DNA of 64,000 nucleotides from a bacterium (GCA_022828125.1 JAJEJD010000019.1:204875-268874); one strand, 5' to 3'. Positions 1-10,679 are shown, counted from the stretch's first letter. Numbers and translations are program-made. The notes: generated from the letters alone by a model not told the origin.

Positions 1-116
1 CCAACCCCCCCTACCCCCCCTTGTCAGGGGGGTATAAAAAGGCGATGCGCTCCCACCGGGCTGAGGGAGCTTTGCTTTTTCTTGCCCCCCTGACAAGGGG
101 GGGTAGGGGGGGTTGC
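1..116. repeat. Palindromic repeat, family A copy 1
   Basis: The window opens in a short element bounded by G/C-run inverted arms: positions 2-32 (C-run, TACC, C-run, TTGTCAGGGGGG) are matched by their reverse complement at 85-115. The about 50 bp between the arms contains an AT-rich strip on each side (TATAAAAA and CTTTTTCTT). Closely related copies lie at 25038-25150 and 26076-26257. Non-coding; a MITE-like or REP-like element is an inference from the arms and the dispersal. Confidence 0.75.
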
Positions 117-209
117 CTTTCTATCCGAGAGGGGCTTCTCCTCTGCCCCTGAAATTTGGCCTTTTTCAACTGCCCCCCCATAGTCGCGACCTGTGGGACA
201 GCCACTCCC

Positions 210-1499
210 CTACAACCTGTACCCCGCGTCGCGAACGAATCTCGCGAGACTCTCCTTCGTCTCCTCCCCAAAACCCTCGAACATCTCGAGCGTCGTCTGC
301 TTGCTCCCCTCCACCGCCGGCTGATCGAACGGGTTCACCCCGCGCAGCAGGCCGCCGTAGACCGCCGCCCACTGCCAGAGCGCGATGAGGCCGCACACAT
401 CGGCGACTGCCAGGGAATCGAGGGTGAGGACCATGTGGGGCGTCCCCCTGCTCTCGGCTTCCGCGGCGACGCCCGCGTGCTCCAAGTGCAAAAACTCCGT
501 GCAGGTGACTCCGCCCGCGAGAGCCTCATCCTCCTGAAATCTGCCGACGCACAGCGACAGCCCCACTACGTTATCCCGCCCCCCGAAATATCTCTGGTTC
601 GTATGGTGCTGGCTCTCGGGCGCGCCCGCCCAGAGAATCGTCTGCCCGTGCCCGCCCTTGCAGTAGCTCTCATGCACCAGTTGCACGATGAGCTCGCCCG
701 CGCCTGAGAGCGCATGGGCGTAAATCGGCATGAAGACCTCCGTGTAGCCGGCCTGCTCCGCCCGCCACATTTCCAGAGCGAGATGCTTCGCCATGTTCTC
801 ATTCAATGGCGAGGAGACCTTGAGCTTTTCGTGGGCGTCGGCGAAAGCGGCGTCAATCTCTCCGGCCAGCTTCGTATCCCCCTCCAGCATCGCCAGGGGC
901 AGGAGCGCGTTGTTCTGCGCGGCGGTGAAGCGCCCGCCCACCTCATCGGGATGCGGGAAGGCCTCGAGATTCGCCTCGGCGACCATCGCAGCCAGCTTGC
1001 TGGGGCCGGATGAGGTAATCGCCAGCGCCGGATAGCCGCGCTCCATCAGGAGAGCCGTCTCCTGAATCACGTTTTCCGTCTCGCCGGATTTGCTCACGGG
1101 AACGATGAGCGTGTTCTCGGGATTGAACGCGCCGCCTTCGCGCAGCAACTCTCCGAGCAGTCCGCTCATGTCCGTGCCGTCGAGCAGGTGCAGCTTTCGG
1201 GCAAACCCCTGTTCTGAAAGCGCCAGATAGAGCGCCCACACGTTTCGTATCGACCCGCCGTTTCCGATAACGACAACGTGTTCTTTCCCCTCCGCCGCCT
1301 TGAGTTTGGCTTCCATCCCCGCAACGTCCGCCCGCTCGGCCGCGAAATACGGCTCTCCCGACCCGTCCTGGTACTCCGCTATCAGTTCGGCGCACTGTGC
1401 TGCGTCATCGAGCAAGTCTCTCTTCTCGCGCCAGAGGCCGTCCTTTCCCCTCTCCCCGAGCGGGGTCTCGAAACTTTTCACATACAGGTGCAGGCTCAA
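210..1499 (-). CDS. pgi: Glucose-6-phosphate isomerase family protein
   Basis: Predicted cytoplasmic aldose-ketose isomerase interconverting glucose-6-phosphate and fructose-6-phosphate. The 429-residue protein shows SIS-type sugar-phosphate binding: GNGGS near residue 79 and the phosphate-binding serine/threonine stretch SKSGETEN near 135. Later come a Q-H-x-T-N-Q stretch (residues ~290-300) corresponding to the family's SQHSTNQ motif and the C-terminal NPFDQPAVE motif. The length suits the shorter pgi forms of about 430-450 residues. The start is TTG at 1499, seven bases after GGAG-type Shine-Dalgarno sequence. It lies 42 bp downstream of the MBL hydrolase gene on the same strand, so the two are probably co-transcribed. 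No odd features. Confidence 0.9.
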   Translation of the reverse strand: MSLHLYVKSFETPLGERGKDGLWREKRDLLDDAAQCAELIAEYQDGSGEPYFAAERADVAGMEAKLKAAEGKEHVVVIGNGGSIRNVWALYLALSEQGFARKLHLLDGTDMSGLLGELLREGGAFNPENTLIVPVSKSGETENVIQETALLMERGYPALAITSSGPSKLAAMVAEANLEAFPHPDEVGGRFTAAQNNALLPLAMLEGDTKLAGEIDAAFADAHEKLKVSSPLNENMAKHLALEMWRAEQAGYTEVFMPIYAHALSGAGELIVQLVHESYCKGGHGQTILWAGAPESQHHTNQRYFGGRDNVVGLSLCVGRFQEDEALAGGVTCTEFLHLEHAGVAAEAESRGTPHMVLTLDSLAVADVCGLIALWQWAAVYGGLLRGVNPFDQPAVEGSKQTTLEMFEGFGEETKESLARFVRDAGYRL

Positions 1500-1541
1500 A
1501 CCTTAGCTCCTCGTTCGCAAGGTGGCGGAAAACGCATCGTA

Positions 1542-2399
1542 TTAAATCGGCCCCTCATCGAGATGGGCTTTCATGCTGCGCAAGACGATGGGGATGAGAC
1601 CTGCGCGCGGCAGGCCCAGACGCTCGAAAACGAACTCCGCCGCCTCCCCGGGCGAAACGTCATCTCCCTTTTGAGACAAAACCTCCTGAACCAGCCCGTC
1701 AATTTCTCTCATATAACCCTGCCCGCTCTCGATATGGCTTGCGACCGCCTCATCCCGCGATACCTTTCGGCTCATGGCGGAGAGCAGGACTTTCACTCTC
1801 TCCAAGGTCTTCAACTTCTCCAGGCTCGCCAGCGTGTCGGCCACGCTCTCATAGATCGGCAGCGTGCCCGGTTCGGGCAGCACGTCGCCTGAGATGAGCG
1901 CGCCCTCCTCAGGCATGAAGAAAGAGAGGCTCCCCGCCGAATGCCCCGGCGTGTGTAGCACCCGCACGGCGACGCTGCCCGGCGAAATCTCATCGCCTTC
2001 TGCGATAAAACCTGCGAGCTTCACGGGACCCGATACCGCATCGCGCATTCTTCCCACGGGGCGGACGCCGTGCTGATAGTCCAGATCCTCAATCATCCGC
2101 CGCTCAGCTTCGGGTCCCAGGAACTCCGGCCCCGCCCGCTCCGCGATCAGGCCGTTTCCGCCGATGTGATCGAAATGAGAATGCGTGAGCAGGACGTGCG
2201 TTATCTCTTGAGGACTCCTGCCGATGGATTCGATGTAGCCGAAGATATCCGGCGCGGTGGAGGCGACGCCCGTATCGATCAGGGTGAGCGTATCGCCCGC
2301 GAGGATATAGGACGTGACGAACCGGGGAATCCGCTCGCCCGCGGGCGTCTTGATCTCGAATTCCAGCCAGAGGCAATGCACGTGCGGCGTGATCTGCAT
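1542..2399 (-). CDS. MBL-fold metallo-hydrolase
   Basis: A 285-residue metallo-beta-lactamase-fold hydrolase. The metal motif THSHFDHIGGN lies near residues 91-101, and a further metal histidine (HTPGHS, ~150) and the bridging aspartate (ISGDV, ~170) follow in the right order. The C-terminal ~85 residues form the alpha-helical extension seen in glyoxalase II-like and hydrolase/thioesterase-type members (often annotated LACTB2-like). Substrate cannot be read from sequence. ATG at 2399 is preceded by AAGGATG. It heads a two-gene minus-strand unit with pgi. Confidence 0.85.
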   Translation of the reverse strand: MQITPHVHCLWLEFEIKTPAGERIPRFVTSYILAGDTLTLIDTGVASTAPDIFGYIESIGRSPQEITHVLLTHSHFDHIGGNGLIAERAGPEFLGPEAERRMIEDLDYQHGVRPVGRMRDAVSGPVKLAGFIAEGDEISPGSVAVRVLHTPGHSAGSLSFFMPEEGALISGDVLPEPGTLPIYESVADTLASLEKLKTLERVKVLLSAMSRKVSRDEAVASHIESGQGYMREIDGLVQEVLSQKGDDVSPGEAAEFVFERLGLPRAGLIPIVLRSMKAHLDEGPI

Positions 2400-2483
2400 G
2401 GAATCATCCTTGACGATGGTGGAAAATAAGCCGGTTCATCATTCAACGGGAATCTATCAAAACCGCAAGCCGCGCGAAACGCG

Positions 2484-2692
2484 GTTGTTGAAAAAGTCCG
2501 AAAGAAACAAATCACTCCCCCCTTGAGGGGCTTGTTGATAAACCCCGAGAGGAAAATTTGTTTGTGTGTAGGGGTCGCATATATGCGACCCTGATTTTTT
2601 TGCCCACTACAAGGGTCGCATATATGCGACCCCTACAATCCCTTCGGCAAGGCGGTATCCCATTGCCGGCATTGCAGGGTTTTTCAACAACC
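2484..2692. repeat. Repeat element with two perfect palindromes
   Basis: This stretch begins with TTGTTGAAAAAG and ends with TTTTTCAACAA, the same terminal inverted motif found on the family B elements, but the interior differs. Inside, a perfect 20-bp palindrome (GGGTCGCATATATGCGACCC) occurs twice, at 2572-2591 and 2613-2632. The two copies and their flanks (GTAGG / CCTAC) form a larger inverted repeat around 22 bp of spacer. No ORF is supported here. Confidence 0.7.
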
Positions 2693-2702
2693 CCTTGAGA
2701 GG

Positions 2703-2911
2703 GTCGTTGAAAAAGCCTGGTCTGCTCCTCCGCAAACCGCCAACGCCTCTTTCCTCACCCTGAGTAGCCGCCGAAGGCGGCGTATCGAAGGGCGCAGGGA
2801 GTCGAACGCCTCGCGCCGGGCGAGAGCAAACACTCATTCATCAATCGCGTTTGGCCTTCGATACGCGGCTCCGCCGCTACTCAGGATGAGGCGGAGAGGG
2901 GGTTTTTCAAC
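2703..2911. repeat. Dispersed repeat, family B copy 1
   Basis: About 209 bp bounded by GTTGAAAAAGCC and its complement GGTTTTTCAAC. Inside are two facing arms, CTGAGTAGCCGCCGAAGG at 2760-2777 and CGGCTCCGCCGCTACTCAGG near 2866-2885, each a small hairpin, plus TATCGAAGG / CCTTCGATA arms. A nearly identical copy is at 37199-37408 and a diverged one at 42530-42786. The remaining sequence to 3133 (2912-3133) contains no recognisable gene. Confidence 0.75.
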
Positions 2912-3133
2912 AGCCCCTTGAGGGAGTGGTTGGTTCACGCTCTGCAAGCGAGTAGTAAAGTTTCATCCCTCCATGACCGGCTCCATAAGTGGAATCACAA
3001 AATCACGAAATCCTCATCTTTTCCTCGCCCTTAACTTGCTGTATAAAGCCGCTTTGCGGCGCGTCCGCCGGAAAATCGCCCGTTTGGCTGATGCGGCCCG
3101 CCGCGCGCGGAGAACATTTTTCTGGAGAAGACG

Positions 3134-3556
3134 ATGAATACGACCGCCTTGAGCCTCACCCTGCTCGCCGTCGTGTGCTTCGGCGTCTGGGGATTCTTTA
3201 TGAAGATGGGGCAGGAGCGCCTGGGCGCGATGCCCCACCTCATGGGCATGGGCGTCACGACCGCGGTCGTCGTCATCATCGCCGTCTTGAGCAGGCAGTT
3301 CCCGCTTCCGGCGATGCGCATGGAGGTCATGTGGCTGCCGATAGTCGCCACGGTGGCCACCCTGCTGGCGATGCTCTTTCTGGTGCTGGCCCTGTCGAAG
3401 GCGGAAGGCCAGACGGCGGGCGTGGTGGCACTCTCGGCGCTTTATCCGGGCGTCACGGCGGTGCTGGCGGCGATGTTCCTGGGCGAGGGCTTTACGCCCG
3501 CCAAGGTGGGCGGGCTCGTCTGCGCCGCCCTGGCCGCATTCCTGTTCACGCGCTAG
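3134..3556 (+). CDS. EamA/DMT-family small transporter
   Basis: A 140-residue, strongly hydrophobic protein with about five membrane segments, the size of one EamA domain. The C-terminal part (AEGQTAGVVALSALYPGVTA then FLGEG near residue 115) matches the conserved end of the drug/metabolite transporter repeat. Single-domain members are thought to act as dimers. ATG at 3134 follows GGAGAAGACG. It sits 17 bp upstream of hyuA and may be co-transcribed, which would fit uptake of a hydantoin- or oxoproline-like substrate; that link is inference. Confidence 0.8.
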   Translation: MNTTALSLTLLAVVCFGVWGFFMKMGQERLGAMPHLMGMGVTTAVVVIIAVLSRQFPLPAMRMEVMWLPIVATVATLLAMLFLVLALSKAEGQTAGVVALSALYPGVTAVLAAMFLGEGFTPAKVGGLVCAALAAFLFTR

Positions 3557-3573
3557 GTGGATACGCTTAAACC

Positions 3574-5721
3574 ATGACGACCAAACGCGGACTTCGCATC
3601 GGCATCGACACGGGCGGCACGTTCACCGACGTGGTCGGCGTGCGTTCCGACACCGGCGAGGTCTTCACCACCAAGACGCCGACGACGCCCGCCGATTTCA
3701 GCGAAGGACTTATCCAGGGCATCCGGAAAATTCTCTCCGAGACCAAGATCCGCCCCGCCATGGTGAACGGCGTTTTCCACGGCACGACGGTGGCGACGAA
3801 CGCCATCCTGGAGCGCCGCTTCGAGGACCTGGGCTTCATCGTCACGGGCGGGTTCCGCCACCTGCTCGAAATCGGCGGCGCGAACGGCGCGGGGAAGACC
3901 AATTACGCCGCTCCCCTGCTCGCAAAACCCCGCGACGCGCTGGTCCGCCCCGAACGGGTCCGGGAAGCCAAAGAGAGAGTCTCCGCATCGGGCGAAGTTC
4001 TCGAATCCCTGAATGAACAGGACGCCCTCAAGCTCGCCAGGTGGTTCAAGGGGCAGCGAATCGGCTCCGTGGGCGTCTGCCTGCTCCACGCCTACGCCAA
4101 CCCGGCGCACGAGGAGTTGATTCTCGAGGCCTTCGAGCGCGAATACCCGGAATGCTTCGTGAGCATATCGAGCGAGGTGATCCCAGAGCCCGGCGAGTAC
4201 GAGCGCGCCATCACAACGCTTCTCGATGCGTGCATCAAGCCGCGCATCAAGGCGTATGTCGAGAACGCTTCCAGGAAAATCGAGGATACGCTCGGCGGCG
4301 CGCCCTTCATGATCATGAAGAGCAACGGCGGGGTCTCCACCGCGCGCGAGATCGCGAAACGGCCGATAGGCACCGTGCTCTCGGGGCCGGCCGCGGGCGC
4401 GCTCTCAGCCGCGTTTCTGGGGAAACTCTCGGGCCATGAGCAACTCATCACCCTGGACGGGGGCGGCACCTCGACTGACATCGCCGTGGTCGAGGGCGGC
4501 GAGGCCAAGCGCGCCACGCGGCATCAGCTCGATGAGTTTTATTTGAGGATGCCGATGATCGACGTCGTCACCATCGGCACCGGCGGCGGCTCTGTCGCGT
4601 GGCGAAGCCCGGAGGGGCGGCTGCGCGTCGGCCCCCGGAGCGCGGGCGCGGACCCGGGCCCCATCTGCTACGGAAAGGGCGGGGAGGAACCCACCCTCAC
4701 CGACGCGAACCTGCTCCTCGCGCGCAGCCCGCTCCATCTGGCGGGCGGCGAGGTGAAGCTCAACAAGGCGCTCGCCATGAAGGCCATGCGCGGTCTGGCG
4801 CGGGAGTTCGACATGAACCCCCACGAGATGGCCTCGGGCGTGGTCGAGATCGCCGCCTGGAACCAGACCCACGCCGTGCGCCGCGCGACGGTGCAACGCG
4901 GCATTTCGCCCAAGAACTTCGCCTTGATGGCATTCGGCGGCTCGGGTCCGCTAACAGCCGGTCTCGTGGCCGAACTGCTCGAGATCGACACCGTCATCGT
5001 CCCCCCCTTCGCGGGCATGACGAGCGCGTTCGGGCTCGAAGTCGTCGATCTGGTGAACGACCACGCGGCGGCGCACTATCAATCCGAAGAAAACGTCCAG
5101 CCCGATGCCCTGGGCGACGCGTACGAGAACCTCGAAGCCCAGGCGGCGGCGGGCCTCGAAAGCGAGGGGGTCCCAGCCCACAGGCGGATGATGCGTCGCA
5201 CCGCCGAGATGCGCTACCAGGGGGAGGCCACCGAGATCGAAGTCGACGTGCCCGGCGGCTACATCACCCCGCCCGTGCTGGCGGAGGCCTTCGAGCGCTT
5301 CCACACCCTCTACCAGCGCCGCTACACCTACAATCATAAAGGCAGCCGCCCGGTCGAGATCGTGCACCTGCGCGTCACGGGAATCGGCATGACGGAGCCG
5401 CCGAACCTGCCCCTCATCCCCGCGGGCGACGACAGCCCCGAGGAGGCCTACAAGGGCGCGCGGCTCGTCTGGTTCAAGGAGCTTGGCGGGTTTCACGACA
5501 CGCCGGTCTACTACCGGGAAAGGCTGCTGGAGGGCAACTACATCCCCGGACCGGCCATCGTGGAGAGTTTCGGCAGCACGACGGCCATCTTCCCCCGGCA
5601 GGAAGCCCGGGTGGACAGATACGGAAACCTGGTGATGCGCTTCCGATCGGAAGTCTTGGAGCGCGACGAGCGCGCAGGCAGGCCGACGGGCGATCACGGC
5701 GTGGGAGCGGCCTGGGGATGA
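3574..5721 (+). CDS. hyuA: Hydantoinase/oxoprolinase subunit A
   Basis: A 715-residue ATP-dependent amidohydrolase subunit of the HyuA/5-oxoprolinase/acetone carboxylase family. ATP-binding motifs of the actin-like fold are clear: GIDTGGTFTDVVG at residues ~10-22, LSGPAAGA near 270, and LDGGGTSTDIAV near 292. The G-rich GTGGGSVAW region near 334 and the ADPGP motif near 358 are also typical. The protein pairs with HyuB, whose ATG overlaps this stop by four bases (ATGA), giving translational coupling. The real substrate (hydantoin, 5-oxoproline, N-methylhydantoin or a ketone) cannot be assigned. Confidence 0.9.
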   Translation: MTTKRGLRIGIDTGGTFTDVVGVRSDTGEVFTTKTPTTPADFSEGLIQGIRKILSETKIRPAMVNGVFHGTTVATNAILERRFEDLGFIVTGGFRHLLEIGGANGAGKTNYAAPLLAKPRDALVRPERVREAKERVSASGEVLESLNEQDALKLARWFKGQRIGSVGVCLLHAYANPAHEELILEAFEREYPECFVSISSEVIPEPGEYERAITTLLDACIKPRIKAYVENASRKIEDTLGGAPFMIMKSNGGVSTAREIAKRPIGTVLSGPAAGALSAAFLGKLSGHEQLITLDGGGTSTDIAVVEGGEAKRATRHQLDEFYLRMPMIDVVTIGTGGGSVAWRSPEGRLRVGPRSAGADPGPICYGKGGEEPTLTDANLLLARSPLHLAGGEVKLNKALAMKAMRGLAREFDMNPHEMASGVVEIAAWNQTHAVRRATVQRGISPKNFALMAFGGSGPLTAGLVAELLEIDTVIVPPFAGMTSAFGLEVVDLVNDHAAAHYQSEENVQPDALGDAYENLEAQAAAGLESEGVPAHRRMMRRTAEMRYQGEATEIEVDVPGGYITPPVLAEAFERFHTLYQRRYTYNHKGSRPVEIVHLRVTGIGMTEPPNLPLIPAGDDSPEEAYKGARLVWFKELGGFHDTPVYYRERLLEGNYIPGPAIVESFGSTTAIFPRQEARVDRYGNLVMRFRSEVLERDERAGRPTGDHGVGAAWG

Positions 5722-7430
5722 ACGCGAACCCGATAGTGAGCGAAATTCTGGCGGGCGCGCTTCGCGCCATCGAAGAAGAGGTGGAGGACCTCCTCGCGCG
5801 CATCTGGCGAAGCCCATCCCTGCGCGACGCGGGCGATTTCTCGGTCTGCCTGTTCGACCGTTTCGGGCGCGCGCTCACCGGGCGGGTGCTCGCCACCGGC
5901 CCCGCGCCCGTCATCCGCGCATATCCCGAGATGGACGAGGGCGACGTCTTTCTCCACAACGACCCCTACATGCCCCCCGCGGGCCTGGGCGAAGCCGCTG
6001 AGCTCTGCCTCACACGCCCCCTCTTCGCGGACGGCGCGCTCATCGCCTTTTTGCAGATCAGGGGGCGCCACGACGACCTGGGCGGCGCGCTGCCCGGCGG
6101 GGCCAGCGTCGGCTCGAGCGAGAGCTATCACGAGGGCGTCCTCATCCCGCCGGTTCGGATAGCGTGTGGGGATGAGACGATCGAGGACATCAAGACCCTG
6201 CTCCTCAGGAACAGCCGCCAGGCCCATCTGTTGGGAGATGACATCGACGCTCAGCTCGGCGCGCTCCGCGTCGGCGCGGCGCGGCTGAAAGAACTGACGA
6301 GGCGCTACGGGGCGGAGAACCTGACGGCGTGCTTCGCCGACTTGCTCAGAGAGTGCGAACTCGCGTTCCGCGGCCATCTCATCCCGCAACTCCCCGAAAA
6401 AAGCTGGACGGCGCACACCGCCGTCGAAACGGACGGCTTGAACGGCCCCCACGAGCTCGCGCTCACGCTCACGCGGCAAAAGGACGCCCTGCACGTCGAA
6501 CTGGACGCGGCCCCCCAGGCGCGCGGCCCCATCAACTGCCCCCTGGAAGGAGAAGGCGCGCAGTTCCTGACCCGCCTCTTGGCTCCCATGCTGCTCCATC
6601 TTCAGGACGATATGAATGAGACTCCCCTGAACGACGGGGCCTTGCGGGCATTTCAGATGAAATTGCCGGAACCCGGCACGATTCTCACTCCCCGCTTCCC
6701 CTCCCCGACGGGCCTGAGGGCGCTCACGCTCGGAAAGCTGCTCTCGGCGTTCGGCGAGGCGCTCTTCGAAGCCTCGGGCGGGCGCACGCCCACCGGTTTC
6801 GACAACCTGAGGACGCTCAGCTTCTGGGGACACGACGAGAAAGGCGGTTTCCACCTGTTGAGAGAAGCCCTGGGCGCAGGCGCGGGTGCACACATGACGG
6901 GGGACGGGGCATCCGCCGTTCCTCCGCTCGGTGCGACCGGCGGCATGCCCGTCGAGGTGATGGAGGCGCGCTATCCGGTGCGGGTCGAATCGATGGGACT
7001 GGCGCAGGACTCGGGCGGCGCGGGCGCGCGACGCGGCGGCCTGGGCGTGTTCCGGGAATACCGGATGCTCATCGACGGCGTATCGGCAAGTGCTGCGGGA
7101 AGCGCCGAAGCCGGCCCCGCGGGCGGCCCGGGCGCATCGCCCGGAAAGCCCTACGAGATGCGCCGGCGCTCCGGCAAAAAGAGCGCGCAGGCCCCCGCCG
7201 TCGGCGCGTCAACGGCGTTTGTGAGCGGCGATTCGATTCGCGTCTCCACCCCCGGCGGCGGCGGGTGGGGCGACCCCAGGGAACGCGACCCCGAGGAAGT
7301 GCGCGCCGACGTTCTGCGCGGATTCGTCTCGCCCAAGGCGGCGGAGGTAGCCTACGGCGTGGTTCTGGGAGGCGCGCCGGGCTTTCAAATCGATGCGGAT
7401 GCGACCCGAAAACGCAGGCATGGAAAATAA
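5718..7430 (+). CDS. hyuB: Hydantoinase/oxoprolinase subunit B
   Basis: A 570-residue HyuB-family subunit, partner of the preceding HyuA in ATP-dependent ring opening. Family hallmarks are the NDPY motif (~residue 76), the G-R-H-D-D-L-G-G segment near 115, and the C-terminal GGGGWGDP motif (near residue 513) followed by the short helical tail E-V-R-A-D-V. The usual NDPYxGGTHLPD is altered to NDPYMPPAGLGEA, so metal or substrate contacts may differ from characterised enzymes. Transcription probably ends before the gap promoter at 7497. Confidence 0.88.
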   Translation: MNANPIVSEILAGALRAIEEEVEDLLARIWRSPSLRDAGDFSVCLFDRFGRALTGRVLATGPAPVIRAYPEMDEGDVFLHNDPYMPPAGLGEAAELCLTRPLFADGALIAFLQIRGRHDDLGGALPGGASVGSSESYHEGVLIPPVRIACGDETIEDIKTLLLRNSRQAHLLGDDIDAQLGALRVGAARLKELTRRYGAENLTACFADLLRECELAFRGHLIPQLPEKSWTAHTAVETDGLNGPHELALTLTRQKDALHVELDAAPQARGPINCPLEGEGAQFLTRLLAPMLLHLQDDMNETPLNDGALRAFQMKLPEPGTILTPRFPSPTGLRALTLGKLLSAFGEALFEASGGRTPTGFDNLRTLSFWGHDEKGGFHLLREALGAGAGAHMTGDGASAVPPLGATGGMPVEVMEARYPVRVESMGLAQDSGGAGARRGGLGVFREYRMLIDGVSASAAGSAEAGPAGGPGASPGKPYEMRRRSGKKSAQAPAVGASTAFVSGDSIRVSTPGGGGWGDPRERDPEEVRADVLRGFVSPKAAEVAYGVVLGGAPGFQIDADATRKRRHGK

Positions 7431-7496
7431 TTTCGTGCTTTTTCCCCGATGCAGCGGATTCAAGGCGCAAAGAGAGACAAAAAACAACGAGTGCAC

Positions 7497-7525
7497 TTGG
7501 AGCCGCCCATCGTATCGGGTAGAAT
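7497..7525 (+). promoter_or_regulatory. Sigma70-type promoter for gap operon
   Basis: TTGGAG at 7497-7502 and TAGAAT at 7520-7525 are 17 bases apart. This gives a leader of about 80 nt before gap (7613), which carries AAAGGAGAG before its start codon. Prediction only. Confidence 0.55.
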
Positions 7526-7585
7526 CCGCCCGCGCAGGAGTCGATGAACGCCCGTAACGCCTGAGCGTACATTTTTATCCCCTAA

Positions 7586-8617
<1,032 letters not shown>

Positions 8618-8629
8618 GAGGCTTCGGCA

Positions 8630-9853
8630 ATGGCGACGATCACGAGCACGATTGAGAACGGCGACCCCAAACTCGGCGTCGAGGACGTCGACGTCGCGGG
8701 CAAGCGCGTTTTCCTGCGCGTCGATTTCAACGTGCCGCTCGACGACCAGGGACACATCACGGACGACGCCCGCATCCGGGCGGCCCTGCCCACCATCAAC
8801 TATCTGCTGGACGAGGGCGCGCGGGTCGTCATCGGCTCCCACATCGGCCGGCCCAAGGGAAAGCCCGACCTCAGAAATTCCCTCGGCCCCGTCGCAAAGC
8901 GGCTGGCCCGGCTTCTCGAGAAGGAATGCCCCCTCGCCCCCGCCCCCACGGGAGCGGAGACCCGGAGCATGGCGGAGGAGATGCGGCCAGGCCAGGTGCT
9001 CCTGCTGGAGAACCTCCGGTTTCATCCGGGCGAGGAGAAAAACGACGATAAATTCGCCCGCGAACTCGCCTCCCTGGCCGACATCTACATCGGCGACGCG
9101 TTCGGCAACGCCCACCGCAACCACGCCTCGATGTCGGCGATCACGAAATTTTTGAACCCCGCCGTCGCCGGTTTCCTGATGATCAAGGAGGTCAGCTACC
9201 TGAGCGGCGCGGTGAACAACCCGATGCGCCCCGTGGTGGCGATCGTCGGGGGTGCCAAGGCGAGCGCGAAAATCGGCATCGTCGAGCGGATTCTCCCCAA
9301 GATGGACAAGATCGTCATCGGGGGCGGCATGGCGGGCACCTTCCACCGCGCGCTGGGCTACGAGATGGGAAACAGCCTCGTCGAGGAGCACATGGTGGAC
9401 ACGGCGCGATCCATCATGAACAAGGCGCAGGAGCTGGAAGTGAAGTTCTATCTCCCCAGCGACTACGTGATCGCGGACAAGTTCGAGGCCTCGGCGGAGA
9501 CCAAGGTGGTGCCGGCCCAGGAAGTGCCCGAGGAGTGGTACGCGCTCGACATCGGACCGGCGAGCACCACCTTGTTCGGCGAGGTGCTCCAGGACGCGAA
9601 GACCATCATCTGGAACGGGCCGATGGGCGTGTTCGAGGTGGACGCCTTCTCGCGCGGCACCTACGCGATGGTGAACCACGTGGCGAACTCCTACGCGCTG
9701 ACCATCGTGGGCGGCGGCGACACGGACGTGGCCGTTCACGCGGCGGGCGAATCGCGCCGCATCTCCTACATCAGCACGGGCGGCGGCGCCTTCCTGGAAC
9801 TGCTCGAGGGGAAAGAACTCCCCGGCCTAGCCTGTCTCACGGACAAAACCTGA
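8630..9853 (+). CDS. pgk: Phosphoglycerate kinase
   Basis: A 407-residue cytoplasmic kinase transferring phosphate from 1,3-bisphosphoglycerate to ADP. RVDFNVPLD (residues ~27-35), SHIGRPKG (~68-75) and LLENLRFHPGEEKND (~125-139) are the classic substrate-binding stretches. The nucleotide-binding GGAKASAKIG and the C-terminal GGGDT are present. It starts 12 bp after gap and is clearly in the same operon. Length and motifs are ordinary. Confidence 0.97.
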   Translation: MATITSTIENGDPKLGVEDVDVAGKRVFLRVDFNVPLDDQGHITDDARIRAALPTINYLLDEGARVVIGSHIGRPKGKPDLRNSLGPVAKRLARLLEKECPLAPAPTGAETRSMAEEMRPGQVLLLENLRFHPGEEKNDDKFARELASLADIYIGDAFGNAHRNHASMSAITKFLNPAVAGFLMIKEVSYLSGAVNNPMRPVVAIVGGAKASAKIGIVERILPKMDKIVIGGGMAGTFHRALGYEMGNSLVEEHMVDTARSIMNKAQELEVKFYLPSDYVIADKFEASAETKVVPAQEVPEEWYALDIGPASTTLFGEVLQDAKTIIWNGPMGVFEVDAFSRGTYAMVNHVANSYALTIVGGGDTDVAVHAAGESRRISYISTGGGAFLELLEGKELPGLACLTDKT

Positions 9854-9883
9854 AAACTCCACAAAGATAAAGAGGAACTCGCG

Positions 9884-10666
9884 ATGCGGCGCGCCCTCGT
9901 GGCCGGCAACTGGAAGATGAACAAGACGATTGAGGAGGCGCGAACCCTCGCGCGCGAGGTGGCCGGGGGCGTCGCGGAGGATGGACTCACAGGCGTGGAC
10001 GTCCTGCTCGGCCCCCCGTTTCTTGCCCTTTCGGCGGTCGTGGAGGCGGTCTCGGGGAGCGCCGTCGGCGTCGCGGGTCAGAACTGCTCCCATCATCCGG
10101 ACGGCGCACATACCGGCGAGGTGAGCGTCTCGATGCTCAGGGATGCGGGCGCCACCCACGTCATCCTCGGGCACAGCGAGAGGCGCGAATTGATGGGAGA
10201 AGGTGACGGCCTCATCGCCCGAAAGGCGCAGGCGGCGAGCGCGGGCGGCCTCACGCCCATCATCTGCCTTGGAGAACCGTTTACGACGAGAAAAGCCGGA
10301 AAGACGCTCGAGCGCCTCGCCCACCAGATAGAGCATTCGATTCAGGGCGCGTTCGCCTCCCCTCCTCCGGGGGGTTTCATCGTCGCGTACGAACCCGTGT
10401 GGGCCATCGGCACGGGCCTCACGGCCACGCCCGAACAGGCCCAGGAGGCGCACGCGTTCATCCGCGAGCGGCTCGAAGACATTTTTGGCTTGGAATGCGC
10501 GCAGGAAACGCGTATCTTATACGGAGGCAGCGTAAAACCGGATAACGCCGCGGATTTGTTTGCACAACCCGACATCGACGGCGGCCTCATCGGCGGGGCG
10601 AGCCTGAACGGCGCAGATTTTCTGGAAATCATCCGTTCCGCGGGGCCGGATTCCGCACAGACATGA
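9884..10666 (+). CDS. tpiA: Triosephosphate isomerase
   Basis: A 260-residue TIM-barrel enzyme interconverting dihydroxyacetone phosphate and glyceraldehyde-3-phosphate. GNWKMNKT at residues 7-14 holds the active-site lysine. LGHSERRELMGE near 97-108 has the electrophilic histidine, and AYEPVWAIGTG near 168-178 has the catalytic glutamate and the loop-6 hinge. The phosphate-binding YGGSVKPDN and LIGGASLN motifs close the barrel. It follows pgk by 30 bp, with AAGAGGAA before its ATG. Confidence 0.97.
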   Translation: MRRALVAGNWKMNKTIEEARTLAREVAGGVAEDGLTGVDVLLGPPFLALSAVVEAVSGSAVGVAGQNCSHHPDGAHTGEVSVSMLRDAGATHVILGHSERRELMGEGDGLIARKAQAASAGGLTPIICLGEPFTTRKAGKTLERLAHQIEHSIQGAFASPPPGGFIVAYEPVWAIGTGLTATPEQAQEAHAFIRERLEDIFGLECAQETRILYGGSVKPDNAADLFAQPDIDGGLIGGASLNGADFLEIIRSAGPDSAQT

Positions 10667-10679
10667 GAAGAGTGAGAAA

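Noticed and set aside
3574-7430. Acetone carboxylase subunits
   Set aside because: Lengths and motifs fit HyuA/HyuB and the gamma subunit is missing.
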